Source of the DNA: Alphaproteobacteria bacterium bin52
Lineage (GTDB): Bacteria; Pseudomonadota; Alphaproteobacteria; Thalassobaculales; Thalassobaculaceae
Assembly: GCA_002238645.1 (NCBI GenBank)
Contig: MPMT01000006.1
Coordinates: 1-64,000, forward strand
Direction: 5' to 3'
Length of the DNA: 64,000 nucleotides
Under the pieces are notes generated by a model. That model was not told the DNA's origin. It worked only from the letters and a program-made list of their open reading frames with translations, and searched no databases. The position numbers were made by a program, and so were the translations under genes. Below, piece after piece: positions 10,089-20,558 of this stretch. Numbering within the stretch: the first letter of the stretch is position 1; the number at the start of each line of letters is the position of its first letter.

Positions 10089-11228
10089 GTGGCACTCAGC
10101 GGTATCCGGGTCGTCGATCTCACCCGCATCCTCGCCGGCCCGTTCTGCACTCTCCTGCTTGCGGATCTTGGCGCCGAGGTCATCAAGATAGAAAGCCCGA
10201 AGGGCGGTGACCCGGTTCGTCACCAGGGCGCGATCCGCGATGGCCTGTCCTGGTACTTCGCCCAGTTCAACCGCAACAAGAAATCGGTCGTGCTCGACCT
10301 GTACACGGCAGAGGGCAAGGACACCCTGGCACGGCTGCTCCGGACCGCCGACGTGGTGGTCGAGAACTACCGACCGGGCGTGTTTGCCTCGATGGGCTTC
10401 GATGCCGGACGCCTGCGGGAACTCAATCCGCGCCTGATCCACGCGAGCGTCAACGGGTACGGCTCCACCGGACCATATGCCGACCGACCCTCCTTCGACT
10501 TCATCGCCCAGGCGATGAGCGGCTTCATGAGTGTCAATGGCGCGCAGGACACCGATCCGATGCGGGCGGCCCCGCCGCTCAGCGATCTCATTGCCGGTCT
10601 CTACTGCGCGTTCGGAGTGGTCTCGGCGCTGCAGTCGAGGGAGCGGACCGGCCTCGGTCAGGAGGTCGAATCAAGTCTGACCAACGGCCTGATCAGCATG
10701 CTCGCCTACCTGTCCGCCGAGTACCTTGCCACCGACCGGCTGCCGCAGCGCACCGGCAACAACCACCCCATCGTCGCACCCTACGGGCTGTTCCGCGCAG
10801 CCGACGGCATGGTCGCGGTGGCTCCGTCGACCGACACCTTCGTGCGCCGGTTCCTCGGCGTCCTCGGGCTGTCGCAGATACTGGAAGAACCCCGGTTTCG
10901 CACCAACGCCGACCGGGTGACGCACCGCGAGGAACTGAATGCCATCATCAACCGGGTCACCGGGGCCAGGACCGTCGATCACTGGATCAGCGAGATCAAC
11001 GCCGGCGGCTGTCCGTGCGGACGGGTCCAGGACCTGGCCGAGGTCTTCAGCGACCCGCAGGTGCTGGCCCAGGACATGCTGCTCGAGGTTGATCACCCGG
11101 GCCACGGAACCGTGCGGATGACCGGGTTTCCGGTGAAGCTGTCCGCGACCCCGGCCCTGGTCAGGCGGCCCGCGCCGGAACTCGGCGCCGATACCGAGGC
11201 GGTTCTCGGTTCCCTGCCGCCCGACTGA
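10089..11228 (+). CDS. CaiB/BaiF (class III) CoA-transferase
   Basis: 379-residue family III CoA-transferase moving CoA from a donor thioester to an acid through an aspartyl-CoA anhydride. The N-terminal signature is complete (VVDLTRILAGPFCTLLLADLGAEVIKIE). FNRNKKSVVLDL, VVVENYRPGV and the FDFIAQAMSGFMSVNG segment follow, then the C-terminal wrap PQVLAQDMLLEVDHPGHG. GTG start at 10089, 7 nt after the lyase stop, with no gap for a promoter. It probably activates the substrate of the upstream lyase. The second CoA-transferase at 54602 is a clear paralogue but not a close duplicate. Confidence 0.9.
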   Translation: MALSGIRVVDLTRILAGPFCTLLLADLGAEVIKIESPKGGDPVRHQGAIRDGLSWYFAQFNRNKKSVVLDLYTAEGKDTLARLLRTADVVVENYRPGVFASMGFDAGRLRELNPRLIHASVNGYGSTGPYADRPSFDFIAQAMSGFMSVNGAQDTDPMRAAPPLSDLIAGLYCAFGVVSALQSRERTGLGQEVESSLTNGLISMLAYLSAEYLATDRLPQRTGNNHPIVAPYGLFRAADGMVAVAPSTDTFVRRFLGVLGLSQILEEPRFRTNADRVTHREELNAIINRVTGARTVDHWISEINAGGCPCGRVQDLAEVFSDPQVLAQDMLLEVDHPGHGTVRMTGFPVKLSATPALVRRPAPELGADTEAVLGSLPPD

Positions 11229-11234
11229 AAACGG

Positions 11235-13037
11235 CTACGCGTCGCCCATCCTCAGTGCCTCGATGAAGGCGCTCTGCGGAATTTCGACCTTGCCGAAACG
11301 ACGCATGCGCTTCTTCCCCTCCTTCTGGCGCTCGAGCAGCTTGCGCTTGCGGCTGACATCGCCGCCGTAACACTTGGCGGTCACGTCCTTGCGCATCGCG
11401 CTGATCGTCTCCCGGGCGATGATGCGCCCGCCAATCGCCGCCTGGATCGGCACCTTGAACAGCTGGCGCGGGATCAGTTCCTTCAACCGCCCGCACAGCG
11501 CCCGCCCCCGGGGTTCGGCCTGACTTGCGTGCACGATCATCGAAAGCGCATCGACCGGTTCCGAGTTCACGAGCAGGCTCATGCGCACGAGGTCTCCCTC
11601 GCGGTAGCCGTCGATCTGGTAGTCGAAGCTGGCGTAGCCGCGCGAGACCGACTTCAGCCGGTCGTAGAAGTCGAACACGACCTCGTTGAGCGGCAGGCGG
11701 TAGACCACCATCGCCCGGCTGCCGACGTAGGTCAGTTCGACCTGTTCGCCGCGACGCTCGGTGCATAGCGCCAGGATCGAGCCGAGATACTCGTCGGAAA
11801 CCAGGATGGTCGCTGTGATCCACGGCTCCTCGATGCCGACGATCCTGACCGGATCGGGCATGTCGGAGGGATTGTGCAGCTCGATCACCTCTCCGGAGGT
11901 GAGCGTGACCCGGTAGACGACGCTCGGGGCGGTGGTGATCAGGTCGAGATCGAACTCGCGGGCCAGCCGTTCCTGGATGATCTCGAGGTGCAGCAAACCG
12001 AGGAAGCCGCATCGCAGTCCGAACCCGAGCGCGGCCGACATCTCGGGTTCGAAGGAGAAGCTCGCGTCGTTCAGCTGCAGCTTCTCCAGGCTCTCCCGCA
12101 GGTGACCGTACTCGGCCGAATCGACGGGAAACAGGCCGCAGAACACCACCGGCACGCTGGGCTTGAACCCGGGCAGGGAGCTGTCGGCCGGCCTGCGGTC
12201 ACCGGTGAGCGTATCGCCGACACGGCAGTCGGCGACCGTCTTGATCGCGGCGGTCACGAACCCGATCTCGCCCGGACCGAGTTCACCTGTTTCCAGCAGC
12301 TTGGGCGTGAACACGCCGACGCGCTCGACCTGGTGGACCGCGCCGGTCTGCAGCATGCGGATCTTCTGCCCCTTGCGCAGTTGACCGTCAAACACCCGGA
12401 CCAGCGCAATGACCCCGAGGTAGGGATCGTACCAGGAATCCACCAGTAGCGCCTTGAGCGGCGCCTCGGCGTTACCGCTGGGCGGCGGCAGGCGTTCGGT
12501 CAGTGCCTGCAGGACCTGCTCGATGCCCTGTCCGGTCTTGGCCGAGACCTCGATCGCGTCCGAGGCGTCAAGCCCGATGACGTCCTCGATCTGGCGGCGT
12601 ACCCGGTCGGGGTCGGCGGCGGGCAGGTCGATCTTGTTCAATACCGGGATGATCTCGTGATCGGCGTCGATCGCCTGGTAGACGTTGGCAAGGGTCTGCG
12701 CTTCGACACCCTGGCTCGCGTCGACCACCAGCAGCGATCCCTCGCAGGCCGCCAGCGACCGGCTGACCTCGTAGCCGAAGTCCACGTGTCCCGGCGTGTC
12801 CATCAGGTTGAGTTGCCAGATCCGCGCGTCCGGCGCTCGCCACGCCAGCTGGACCGCCTGGGCCTTGATGGTGATGCCGCGTTCGCGCTCGATGTCCATG
12901 GTATCGAGCACCTGTTCCTTCATCTCCCGCTCGGCAAGGCCGCCGCACAGCTGGATCATCCGGTCGGCAAGCGTCGACTTGCCGTGGTCGATATGCGCGA
13001 TAATCGCGAAATTGCGAATGTTCGAGAGCGTGGTCAT
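11235..13037 (-). CDS. lepA: Elongation factor 4 (LepA), ribosomal back-translocase
   Basis: 600-residue translational GTPase. G1 AHIDHGKST lies near residue 13, the switch region [10 protein letters not shown] follows, then G3 DTPGHVDF and G4 NKID. The LepA-specific C-terminal domain is intact ([24 protein letters not shown]...[20 protein letters not shown]). The ATG at 13035-13037 gives the family's usual length; an upstream GTG would add three residues. Expected to be cytosolic or membrane-associated and active under ionic or cold stress. It is convergent with the CoA-transferase, only 6 nt separating the stops. Confidence 0.97.
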   Translation of the reverse strand: MTTLSNIRNFAIIAHIDHGKSTLADRMIQLCGGLAEREMKEQVLDTMDIERERGITIKAQAVQLAWRAPDARIWQLNLMDTPGHVDFGYEVSRSLAACEGSLLVVDASQGVEAQTLANVYQAIDADHEIIPVLNKIDLPAADPDRVRRQIEDVIGLDASDAIEVSAKTGQGIEQVLQALTERLPPPSGNAEAPLKALLVDSWYDPYLGVIALVRVFDGQLRKGQKIRMLQTGAVHQVERVGVFTPKLLETGELGPGEIGFVTAAIKTVADCRVGDTLTGDRRPADSSLPGFKPSVPVVFCGLFPVDSAEYGHLRESLEKLQLNDASFSFEPEMSAALGFGLRCGFLGLLHLEIIQERLAREFDLDLITTAPSVVYRVTLTSGEVIELHNPSDMPDPVRIVGIEEPWITATILVSDEYLGSILALCTERRGEQVELTYVGSRAMVVYRLPLNEVVFDFYDRLKSVSRGYASFDYQIDGYREGDLVRMSLLVNSEPVDALSMIVHASQAEPRGRALCGRLKELIPRQLFKVPIQAAIGGRIIARETISAMRKDVTAKCYGGDVSRKRKLLERQKEGKKRMRRFGKVEIPQSAFIEALRMGDA

Positions 13038-13109
13038 CACCCGCACCGCCCTGCCTCGCGAGCCCCCGGGAACATAGGTCGACCGTCGCGTCGGTGCAAC
13101 GCGCGCCCG

Positions 13110-13973
13110 TCAGCGCTCGGAGGCCTGCCCGCGAAACGGGTGCGCCGGGTAGCAGCCGAGAATGGTCACCGCGCCCGCGGGGCAGAAGAACCGCAGTTCC
13201 TCGAGTGCCAGGATCACGTTGGGCGCATCGACGTGACCTTCCGCGTCAACGTAGAACTGGGCCGCCTCGAACGACCCGCCGACCAGGTAGGACTCCAGCT
13301 TGGTCAGGTTGATGCCGTTGGTGGCAAACCCGCCAAGCGCCTTGTAGAGAGCCGCCGGCACACTGCGCACGCGGAACACGATGGTGGTGACGGCAGGACC
13401 GCCGTCGAGCGGCGGCACGGCCCCTTCCCTTGCCATGATCAGCATGCGCGTCGTGTTGTGCTCGGCATCCTCGACGTCGGCCCGCAGGACCTCGAGCCCG
13501 TAGATCTCGGCCGCCAGACGGGGACCGATCGCGGCAATGGTTGGATCACCGCGATCACGCACGTCCCGGGCCGCCCCGGCGGTGTCGGCGTGCTGCACCG
13601 GGCGCACGCCGAGTTCCGCGATCAGGCGGCGCGACTGGCCCAGTGCGTGCACGTGGCTGTGGATCTCCGCCAGGTCCTCGATCCTGGACCCGGGCAGGCC
13701 GAGCAGCATCGCGTTCACCCGCTGGAAATGCTCGCCGATGATGTGAAGCCCCGAACTGGGCAACAGGTGGTGGATGTCGGCCACACGGCCGGCCACCGAG
13801 TTCTCCACCGGAACCATGGCACACAGCGCCCTGCCCTCCTGCACCGCCGCAAGCATTTCCTCGAAACTGGAGCAGGGCATCGGCTCCAGGTCCGGTCGCG
13901 CCGCCGTACAGGCGAGATGGGAGTTTGCTCCCAGCTCTCCCTGGAATGCGATCATCTGGTTCGGTGACGACAC
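13110..13973 (-). CDS. pheA: Prephenate dehydratase
   Basis: 287-residue monofunctional prephenate dehydratase making phenylpyruvate for phenylalanine. It has a periplasmic-binding-like catalytic domain (IAFQGELGANSH, VPVENSVAGRV) with the catalytic Thr in EHNTTRMLIM; the usual TRF reads TRM. A C-terminal ACT domain gives Phe feedback regulation (LGGFATNGINLTKLESYLVGGSFEAAQFYVDAEGH). The ESRP motif of many homologues reads ESYL here, as in other short alphaproteobacterial forms as I recall. GTG start at 13971-13973. It lies downstream of kdsB on the same strand with a 34-nt gap. Confidence 0.94.
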   Translation of the reverse strand: MSSPNQMIAFQGELGANSHLACTAARPDLEPMPCSSFEEMLAAVQEGRALCAMVPVENSVAGRVADIHHLLPSSGLHIIGEHFQRVNAMLLGLPGSRIEDLAEIHSHVHALGQSRRLIAELGVRPVQHADTAGAARDVRDRGDPTIAAIGPRLAAEIYGLEVLRADVEDAEHNTTRMLIMAREGAVPPLDGGPAVTTIVFRVRSVPAALYKALGGFATNGINLTKLESYLVGGSFEAAQFYVDAEGHVDAPNVILALEELRFFCPAGAVTILGCYPAHPFRGQASER

Positions 13974-14007
13974 GTCGGGCCCTTCCTGTCAGCACACGGA
14001 CGCCGCT

Positions 14008-14769
14008 TCAGTCCGGCGACGCGCCGGGGTCAGCGAGAAGCTGTCGGGCCCGCTCAAGGTCGGCGGGAATATCAACACCGAGGGGAACGGAGTCAACGCG
14101 GGCCACGTCGATCCGCATTCCGGCCTCCAGCGCGCGGAGCTGCTCGAGCATCTCGCGGCGTTCGAGCACGCCGCGGGGCAGGCCGACAAACCGCTCGAGA
14201 GCAGTGCGCCGGTAGGCGTAGAGACCGATGTGGTGAAACAGTGGCCCCTCTCCCGTCGGGACCTCGGCCCGGCTGAAGTAGAGGGCCCGGCCACGGCGGC
14301 CGTCCTGCTGCCAGGCCACCACGGCCTTGACCACCGACGGACTGTCGCGCTCCTCCTCGCGGGTGATTTCGGCCGCGACGGTGCCGATGTCGACCCCTTC
14401 GGTTTCGAGCAGGGCGAGGGCGGCACGCACGGTGTGCGGATCGAGGACCGGCAGATCGCCCTGGATGTTCACGACCGCGTCATGCAGCGATTCGGGATCG
14501 ATGATCCCGAGTGCGGCGTGGATACGGTCGGACCCCGTCAACAGATCCGGGTCGGTCAACACCGCCTCGCCGCCGGCCGAGCGTACCGCATCGGCAATCT
14601 CCTCCTGGGCGCATGCAACGACGACCGGCCCAAGATCGCACTCGACGGCACGGCGCCAGACATGAACGATCATCGGGGAACCGTTGATGTCGGCAAGCGG
14701 CTTGCCGGGCAGGCGCGAGGCCTGGAGTCGGGACGGGATGAGGACAACGGGTCGGTGCGGCGCGGTCAT
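14008..14769 (-). CDS. kdsB: 3-deoxy-manno-octulosonate cytidylyltransferase (CMP-KDO synthetase)
   Basis: 253-residue nucleotidyltransferase that activates KDO with CTP for LPS inner-core synthesis. Signature pieces: VVLIPSRLQASRLPGKPLADI at the N terminus (CTP site), VNIQGDLPVLDP (metal/sugar site), FSRAEVP, and HHIGLYAYRRTALERF, all standard for KdsB. The ATG at 14767-14769 has GGAGGATC upstream at good spacing; the longer frame adds 12 unlikely residues. Its presence indicates a Gram-negative outer membrane with LPS. The divergent neighbour is a membrane-anchored cytochrome c, an arrangement common in Rhodospirillales as far as I recall. Confidence 0.95.
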   Translation of the reverse strand: MTAPHRPVVLIPSRLQASRLPGKPLADINGSPMIVHVWRRAVECDLGPVVVACAQEEIADAVRSAGGEAVLTDPDLLTGSDRIHAALGIIDPESLHDAVVNIQGDLPVLDPHTVRAALALLETEGVDIGTVAAEITREEERDSPSVVKAVVAWQQDGRRGRALYFSRAEVPTGEGPLFHHIGLYAYRRTALERFVGLPRGVLERREMLEQLRALEAGMRIDVARVDSVPLGVDIPADLERARQLLADPGASPD

Positions 14770-14956
14770 GTCCTGATCCTCCGGCGGTACGGAACCGGCA
14801 CGCACACATAGGGATGTGCCCGGCTCCTGTCACGCTTTGGCAGGGTACGGGCATCCCGTCAAACCGGTTGGACAGCGAAGTGCCGACCCGATAGAGTGCG
14901 CGCCGTTCGGAGGCTGGCCGCGGGCATGCGGCCGTGGTGCGCGCGGGGACTGGAGC

Positions 14957-15547
14957 ATGGCATCTCTGGAATTGAACAAGATTGCGGCGGGCGTGCTGTG
15001 CGCGGGGTTGCTGGCAATGGCCTCGGGCCAGATCGCCGGCATACTTGTCAGTCCGAAGATGCCCGAGCAGAACGCCTACGAAGTTGACACCAGTGCGGTC
15101 CGGGACGGCGCAGCGGCCCCTGCGAAGAGCGCGGGACCGGTTCTGGAGCCGATCATGGCGCTGCTGGCTGATGCCGACCCGCAGGCGGGCCTGAAGGTGT
15201 TCAAGAAATGCGCGGCCTGCCACACCACCGAAAGCGGTGGTGCCAACAGGGTCGGCCCCAACCTGTGGAACATCGTCGGCGGCGCGAAGGGTGCCAGGGA
15301 CGGATTCGGGTACTCCAGCGCATTGACGAACTTCGAGGGAACGCAGGCATGGGACTACGCGTCCCTGAACGCGTTCCTCGCCAGCCCGAAGACCTACATG
15401 CCGGGAACCAAGATGACCTTCGTCGGACTGAGGAAGGTCTCGGACCGCGCCAACGTGATCGCCTACCTGCGCACAATCGCCGATACCCCGGCCCCGCTGC
15501 CCACGCCGGACGACATCGCAAACGAGGAAGCGGCGGCGGGCGGCTGA
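14957..15547 (+). CDS. Membrane-anchored class I cytochrome c (CycM/c552-like)
   Basis: 196 residues. An uncleaved N-terminal membrane segment (about residues 9-29, AAGVLCAGLLAMASGQIAGI) is followed by an Ala/Pro linker and a cytochrome c domain. It carries the heme site CAACH near residue 80, GPNLWNIVGG, and a C-terminal Met ligand in TYMPGTKMTF with the helix VIAYLRTIAD. The architecture matches membrane-bound cytochromes that carry electrons from the bc1 complex to the aa3 oxidase. The ATG at 14957 was chosen because it starts the anchor and follows GGGGACTGGAG. It is divergent from kdsB and 24 nt before a phosphatase gene. Confidence 0.9.
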   Translation: MASLELNKIAAGVLCAGLLAMASGQIAGILVSPKMPEQNAYEVDTSAVRDGAAAPAKSAGPVLEPIMALLADADPQAGLKVFKKCAACHTTESGGANRVGPNLWNIVGGAKGARDGFGYSSALTNFEGTQAWDYASLNAFLASPKTYMPGTKMTFVGLRKVSDRANVIAYLRTIADTPAPLPTPDDIANEEAAAGG

Positions 15548-15571
15548 GGTCGTGCGCGGACAGCGCCGGCC

Positions 15572-16366
15572 ATGAGCGGGATCCCCGAACGGCTCGTCGC
15601 CTTCGCAGACAGTCTCGCCGACGCGAGCCGTCCCCTCGCCCTGCGGCACTGGCGCCGGACCCGTGACTTCGACCGCAAGGCGGACGAAAGTCCGGTCACG
15701 GTTGCCGACCGCGCGATCGAGAAGACCCTGCGCGACCTGATCGAACACCACTATCCCGACCATGGCATTGCCGGCGAGGAATTCGGCGGGCTGCGGACCG
15801 ATGCGCGCCACGTCTGGTCGATCGATCCCATCGACGGGACCCGGGCCTTTGTCAGCGGCTCGCCGCTGTTCGGCACCCTGATCGCGCTGGTCCGTGACGG
15901 TGTGCCGATCCTCGGCATCATCGATATCCCGGCCCTCGACGAACGCTGGAGGGGTGCCGGTGATGGCCCGGCCACACTGAACGGCACGCCGGTGGGTACC
16001 CGGCGACCACGATCCCTCGGCGACGCCATACTCGGTTCCACCAGCCCGTTGATGTTCACCGACACCGATACCGCGACCCTTGCCCCGGTGCGCGAGCGGG
16101 TCGGCATGCAGATCTTCGGCGGCGACTGCTACCTGTACGGGCTGCTCGCCCTCGGCACCATCGACCTGGTGATCGAGGCCGGGCTCAGCGACTATGACTA
16201 CCTGGCCGGAGCCGCGCTGATCCACGCCGCCGGCGGCATCATGACGGACTGGCAGGGGCGTCCGCTGGGGATCGGCACGTCGGACCGCGTGGTCGCCGCG
16301 GGCGATCCGGCGGTTCATGCCGAGGTGATTTCCCTGCTTGGGGGCGCGGCGGCACACGACGGGTAA
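15572..16366 (+). CDS. hisN: Inositol-monophosphatase-family phosphatase, probable histidinol-phosphatase
   Basis: 264-residue Mg-dependent phosphatase of the IMPase/HisN family. The metal-binding motifs are GEEFG (first Glu), WSIDPIDGTRAF (D-x-x-D-G-T) and the late LSDYDYLAGAALI region with the third Asp. The SGSPLFGTLIALV and IFGGDCYLYGLLALG segments resemble alphaproteobacterial HisN more than SuhB or CysQ, so histidinol-phosphate is the likeliest substrate. That assignment is by pattern only. It sits between cytochrome c and yejA on the same strand. Confidence 0.8.
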   Translation: MSGIPERLVAFADSLADASRPLALRHWRRTRDFDRKADESPVTVADRAIEKTLRDLIEHHYPDHGIAGEEFGGLRTDARHVWSIDPIDGTRAFVSGSPLFGTLIALVRDGVPILGIIDIPALDERWRGAGDGPATLNGTPVGTRRPRSLGDAILGSTSPLMFTDTDTATLAPVRERVGMQIFGGDCYLYGLLALGTIDLVIEAGLSDYDYLAGAALIHAAGGIMTDWQGRPLGIGTSDRVVAAGDPAVHAEVISLLGGAAAHDG

Positions 16367-16495
16367 GCGGGGTCGTGCGGCGCGCTGCCGGCCACGGAGA
16401 CTGTCGCACGATGCAACCGGGGCAGCGCCGGCCTCGGAATGCCACCGGAATGCGGCACTATCCCGATGAACGTCACTGCATGACGGAGCCTGACC

Positions 16496-18379
16496 ATGTC
16501 CATGACACGCCGGACTTTCATCGTGGCGGGGACCGCGCTCGGTTCGATGGCGCCCCTGGGTTCACCCTGGGGTCGGGAACATGCGCCGCGCTCTGCGGTC
16601 GCCCTGCACGGGGCACCGAAATACGCCGACGGGTTCGGCCACTTCGACTACGCGAACCCGGCGGCTCCCAGGGGCGGCAGCGTGGTGCTCCAGGCAAACG
16701 GGACCTTCGACTCCCTCAACCCCTGGATCGCGAAGGGGCGCCCGGCAGCCGGGATCACGCTGACCCACGACACGCTCATGGCGCGATCCTACGACGAGCC
16801 GTTCAGTCTCTACGGGCTCGTCGCCGAAACCATCTCGATTGCCGAGGACGGCGCTTCCGTCACCTTCGCGATCAGTCCCGGCGCCCGCTGGCACGACGGA
16901 AGTGCCATCAGTCCCGCGGACGTGATCTGGACCTTCAACACGCTTACCACGCAGGGCACACCCCGCTACCGGACCTACTATGCCGGCGTCGACCGGGTCG
17001 AACAGACCGGGGAACGGCAGGTGACCTTCCGGTTCAGGTCCGGCGTCAACCGGGAACTGCCGCTCATCCTGGCCGACATGGTCGTCCTGTGCGCGAGTTT
17101 CTGGAAGGACCGCGAATTCAGGGACACGCTGCTCGAACCCCCTCTGGGAAGCGGACCGTACGAGATCGAGGCCCTCGAACCGAACAAGCACATCATCTAC
17201 AGGCGGCGCGAGGACTACTGGGCCGCGGACCTGCCCGTCAACAGGGGGCACTGGAATTTCGACACTGTCCGGTTCGACTACTACCGCGACCGGGATGTCG
17301 CCACCGAGGCGCTGAAGGCCGGAAACTTCGACCTGCGGGCGGAAAACTCCGCCAGGCGGTGGAACACCCAGTACGATTTCGATGCGGTTACCGACGGTTT
17401 CATGGTCAGGGAACGGATCGACCACGAGATCCCGACCGGCATGCAGGGGTTCCTGTTCAACACCCGCAGGGATCTGTTTGCGGACCCGCGGGTCAGGTAT
17501 GCCCTCGCGCATGCCTTCGACTTCGAGTGGACCAACAAGACCCTGATGTACGACGAGTACACCCGGACCAGGAGCTACTTCTCCAACACCGAGCTCTCCT
17601 CCGAACACGGGCCGCCGGACAGCGATGAACTCGCGATCCTCGACCCCTATCGGAGCGTGCTCCCCGCGGAGGTCTTCACCACCCCCTACGCACCGCCAAC
17701 GACCCGGGGCGACGGCAACGTGCGCAACAACCTGCGCGCGGCACTCGGACTGCTGGGCGAGGCCGGCTGGAAGGTGAACACCGACAGCGGGCGACTGGTC
17801 AACGCGGCCGGTCAGCGGTTTGAATTCGAACTGCTGCTGCTGCAGCCGTCACTCGAGCCGATATCGCAATCCTTCGCCGACAACCTGGACCGGCTGGGGA
17901 TCACCATGTCGATCCGAATCGTCGAGACATCCCAGTACCTGAACCGGATCCGGAGCTTCGATTTCGACATGATTGTGGCGTCGATCGGGCAGTCGCTGTC
18001 ACCGGGCAACGAGCAACGCAACCTGTGGCAGTCCAGGGGCGCCGCCATCGAAGGTTCCGGCAACCTGACGGGAGTGAGCGACCCGGTGGTCGACGAGATT
18101 GTCGAGACACTGATCGCGGCCCCCGACCGGGCCCAGCTGGTCACGCGCACCAGGGCGCTCGACCGCGTCCTGCTGTGGAAGCACCTGGTGATCCCGCACT
18201 TCCACAACACGCACCACCGCCTGGTCTACTGGAACCGGTTCGGCCGCCCGCGGATCTCGCCCAGGTACGGGCTCGGTTTTCCCTCGACCTGGTGGATCGA
18301 CGAGCGCAGGGAACAGGCGCTCGAGACCTGGCGCCAGGGCAGGAGCGGCGCGGGGAAAGCGTCCGGAACCGGACAGTGA
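16496..18379 (+). CDS. yejA: Extracellular solute-binding protein family 5 (YejA-like)
   Basis: 627-residue periplasmic binding protein for oligopeptides or peptide-nucleotides, partner of the YejBEF transporter encoded downstream. It begins with a twin-arginine-like signal ([14 protein letters not shown] near residues 4-17). The mature domain shows family-5 motifs ([61 protein letters not shown]) and ends with the YejA-type [16 protein letters not shown]...WWID block. The ATG at 16496 precedes a second in-frame ATG at 16502; both are usable. First gene of yejABEF, with a 4-nt gap to yejB. Confidence 0.93.
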   Translation: MSMTRRTFIVAGTALGSMAPLGSPWGREHAPRSAVALHGAPKYADGFGHFDYANPAAPRGGSVVLQANGTFDSLNPWIAKGRPAAGITLTHDTLMARSYDEPFSLYGLVAETISIAEDGASVTFAISPGARWHDGSAISPADVIWTFNTLTTQGTPRYRTYYAGVDRVEQTGERQVTFRFRSGVNRELPLILADMVVLCASFWKDREFRDTLLEPPLGSGPYEIEALEPNKHIIYRRREDYWAADLPVNRGHWNFDTVRFDYYRDRDVATEALKAGNFDLRAENSARRWNTQYDFDAVTDGFMVRERIDHEIPTGMQGFLFNTRRDLFADPRVRYALAHAFDFEWTNKTLMYDEYTRTRSYFSNTELSSEHGPPDSDELAILDPYRSVLPAEVFTTPYAPPTTRGDGNVRNNLRAALGLLGEAGWKVNTDSGRLVNAAGQRFEFELLLLQPSLEPISQSFADNLDRLGITMSIRIVETSQYLNRIRSFDFDMIVASIGQSLSPGNEQRNLWQSRGAAIEGSGNLTGVSDPVVDEIVETLIAAPDRAQLVTRTRALDRVLLWKHLVIPHFHNTHHRLVYWNRFGRPRISPRYGLGFPSTWWIDERREQALETWRQGRSGAGKASGTGQ

Positions 18380-18383
18380 CCGG

Positions 18384-19502
18384 ATGCTCACCTATCTCGT
18401 CAAACGGCTCCTGCTGGTTCCGGTCACGCTGTTCGTCATCATCCTGATCAACTTCGTGATCGTTCAGTTCGCGCCGGGAGGACCGGTCGAACAGGCGATC
18501 GCGATGATCCAGGGCATCGGTGTCGAGGCAACGGCCCGGATCAGCGGAACCGGCGGCGGCGACCTGGTGGTCGGCGGCCAGGAAGGGCTGTCGGAGCGCC
18601 AGATGACGGGAAGCCAATCCGGCTACCGGGGCGCGCAGGGCCTCGATCCGGACATCATCAGGGCGATTGAGAAGGAATTCGGGTTCGACAAGCCGCTTGG
18701 CGAACGGTTCCTGCACATGATGCGGAACTACCTGGTGATGGACTTCGGCGAGAGCTACTTCAAGGACCGGAGGGTGGTCGACCTGGTCCTCGACAAGATG
18801 CCGGTCTCGATCTCGCTCGGGCTGTGGACCACCCTGCTTGTGTACCTGATCTCGATCCCGCTCGGCATCCGCAAGGCGGTGCGTGACGGATCCCGGTTCG
18901 ACGTCTGGACCTCCGGTCTCGTCATTGTCGGCAACGCCATCCCGGCATTCCTGTTCGCCATCCTGCTGGTGGTGCTGTTTACCGGCGGAAGCTTCTGGAA
19001 GATCTTTCCCAATCGCGGGCTGCTCTCACACGGCTGGGAAGCGCTGTCGTGGTGGGAACTGGTGCTCGACTATCTCTGGCACATGGTGCTGCCGATCACC
19101 GCCATGGTGATCGGCGGGTTTGCCGGTCTCACCATGCTGACCAAGAACTCGTTTCTCGAGGAGATCAACAAGCAGTACGTCATCACCGCCCGGGCCAAGG
19201 GGCTCGGTGAGCGCCGGGTCCTGTATGGCCATGTGTTCCGCAACGCCATGCTGATCGTGGTCGCCGGGTTTCCGTCCGCATTCATCGGTATCCTGTTTAC
19301 CGGGTCGCTCATCATCGAGATCATCTTCTCGCTCGACGGGCTGGGATTGCTCGGGTTCGAGGCGGCGCTGGACCGTGACTACCCGGTCATGTTTGCCACG
19401 CTGTACTTCTTCACGCTGCTCGGGCTGCTGATGGGCATCATCGGCGACATCATGTACGTGGTGATCGACCGGCGCATCGATTTCGAGACCCGGGAGGTCT
19501 GA
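18384..19502 (+). CDS. yejB: ABC transporter permease YejB
   Basis: 372-residue inner-membrane permease of the DppB/OppB type. TM1 is at residues 9-30 ([26 protein letters not shown]). A periplasmic loop rich in Gly/Gln follows, the [21 protein letters not shown] segment is characteristic of YejB, and about five further TM segments follow. The EAA coupling loop that contacts the ATPase is [27 protein letters not shown]. The distinctive fusion-free, yejABEF-ordered context makes the YejB assignment firm. Confidence 0.94.
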   Translation: MLTYLVKRLLLVPVTLFVIILINFVIVQFAPGGPVEQAIAMIQGIGVEATARISGTGGGDLVVGGQEGLSERQMTGSQSGYRGAQGLDPDIIRAIEKEFGFDKPLGERFLHMMRNYLVMDFGESYFKDRRVVDLVLDKMPVSISLGLWTTLLVYLISIPLGIRKAVRDGSRFDVWTSGLVIVGNAIPAFLFAILLVVLFTGGSFWKIFPNRGLLSHGWEALSWWELVLDYLWHMVLPITAMVIGGFAGLTMLTKNSFLEEINKQYVITARAKGLGERRVLYGHVFRNAMLIVVAGFPSAFIGILFTGSLIIEIIFSLDGLGLLGFEAALDRDYPVMFATLYFFTLLGLLMGIIGDIMYVVIDRRIDFETREV

Positions 19503-19505
19503 GCT

Positions 19506-20558
19506 GTGCCCGGATCACACCCGGACCGGATCCGCAGGATCAGTCCGCTCAACCGCCGGCGCCTGGAGAATTTCCGGCGCAACCGGCGTGGCTACTGGTC
19601 GTTCTGGATCTTTCTTGCTCTGTTCGCGCTGAGCCTGTGTTCCGAGTTGATCGCCAACGAGAAGCCGCTGGTGGTGTGGTTCGACGGCACCCTTCGCTTC
19701 CCGGTCGCCGTTGCCTACCCGGAAACGGAGTTCGGTGGCATCTTCCCGACCGAAGCGGACTACACCGATCCCTTCGTGAGCGACCTGATCAACGAGAAGG
19801 GCTGGATGATCCGGGCGCCGGTCCCGTTCAGCTACCACACCATCGACCGCCAGCTCGACCGCCCTGCCCCGTCGCCACCGGATGCACGGCACTGGCTCGG
19901 AACCGACGACCAGGCCCGAGACGTGCTTGCCCGGCTGTTCTACGGCTTCCGGATCTCGGTGCTGTTCGGGCTGATCCTGACAGCGTTCAGCAGCGTGATC
20001 GGGGTCGCCGCGGGAGCGGTGCAGGGTTACTACGGCGGCTGGCTCGACCTGCTGTTCCAGAGGTTCGTCGAGATCTGGGCAGGCATGCCCCAGCTCTACG
20101 TCCTGATCATCATGTCGAGCGTTCTGGTCCCCGGGTTCTGGGTACTGCTGTGCATCCTGCTGATCTTCAGCTGGCTCACCCTGGTGGGCGTGGTACGGGC
20201 CGAGTTCCTGCGGGCCCGCAATCTCGACTTCGTTCGCGCCGCCCGGGCGCTCGGGGTCGGTGACGCGGTGATCATGTTCCGCCACGTCCTGCCCAACGCC
20301 ATGGTCGCGACACTGACCCTGATGCCGTTCATCCTGAGCGGCGCGGTCACGGCGCTGACATCGCTCGACTTTCTCGGTCTCGGCCTGCCACCCGGATCGC
20401 CGTCACTCGGCGAGCTGCTGAGCCAGGGCAAACGGAACCTTCAGGCCCCGTGGCTCGGCATTGCCGGGTTCTGCGTGCTGGCGCTGATGCTGAGCCTGCT
20501 GATCTTCATCGGCGAGGCGGTTCGTGACGCCTTCGATCCCAGGAAGACCTTCGCGTGA
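19506..20558 (+). CDS. yejE: ABC transporter permease YejE
   Basis: 350-residue DppC/OppC-type permease. A cytoplasmic basic N terminus (RRRLENFRRNRRGYWSFW) leads into TM1. A long periplasmic insertion (SELIANEKPLVVWFDGTLRFP...HWLGTDDQARDVLARLFYG) is diagnostic of YejE. A five-helix permease core follows, with the EAA loop NLDFVRAARALGVGDAVIMFRHVLPNAM and the C-terminal EAVRDAFDPRKTF tail. GTG start at 19506, 3 nt after yejB. Its stop overlaps yejF by 4 nt, so the two products are likely made in fixed ratio. Confidence 0.94.
   Translation: MPGSHPDRIRRISPLNRRRLENFRRNRRGYWSFWIFLALFALSLCSELIANEKPLVVWFDGTLRFPVAVAYPETEFGGIFPTEADYTDPFVSDLINEKGWMIRAPVPFSYHTIDRQLDRPAPSPPDARHWLGTDDQARDVLARLFYGFRISVLFGLILTAFSSVIGVAAGAVQGYYGGWLDLLFQRFVEIWAGMPQLYVLIIMSSVLVPGFWVLLCILLIFSWLTLVGVVRAEFLRARNLDFVRAARALGVGDAVIMFRHVLPNAMVATLTLMPFILSGAVTALTSLDFLGLGLPPGSPSLGELLSQGKRNLQAPWLGIAGFCVLALMLSLLIFIGEAVRDAFDPRKTFA

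Noticed and set aside
14480-16357. 625-codon minus-strand frame
   Set aside because: Covers cytochrome c, hisN and the kdsB start region on the wrong strand or frame; long only because stop codons are rare in this GC-rich DNA.
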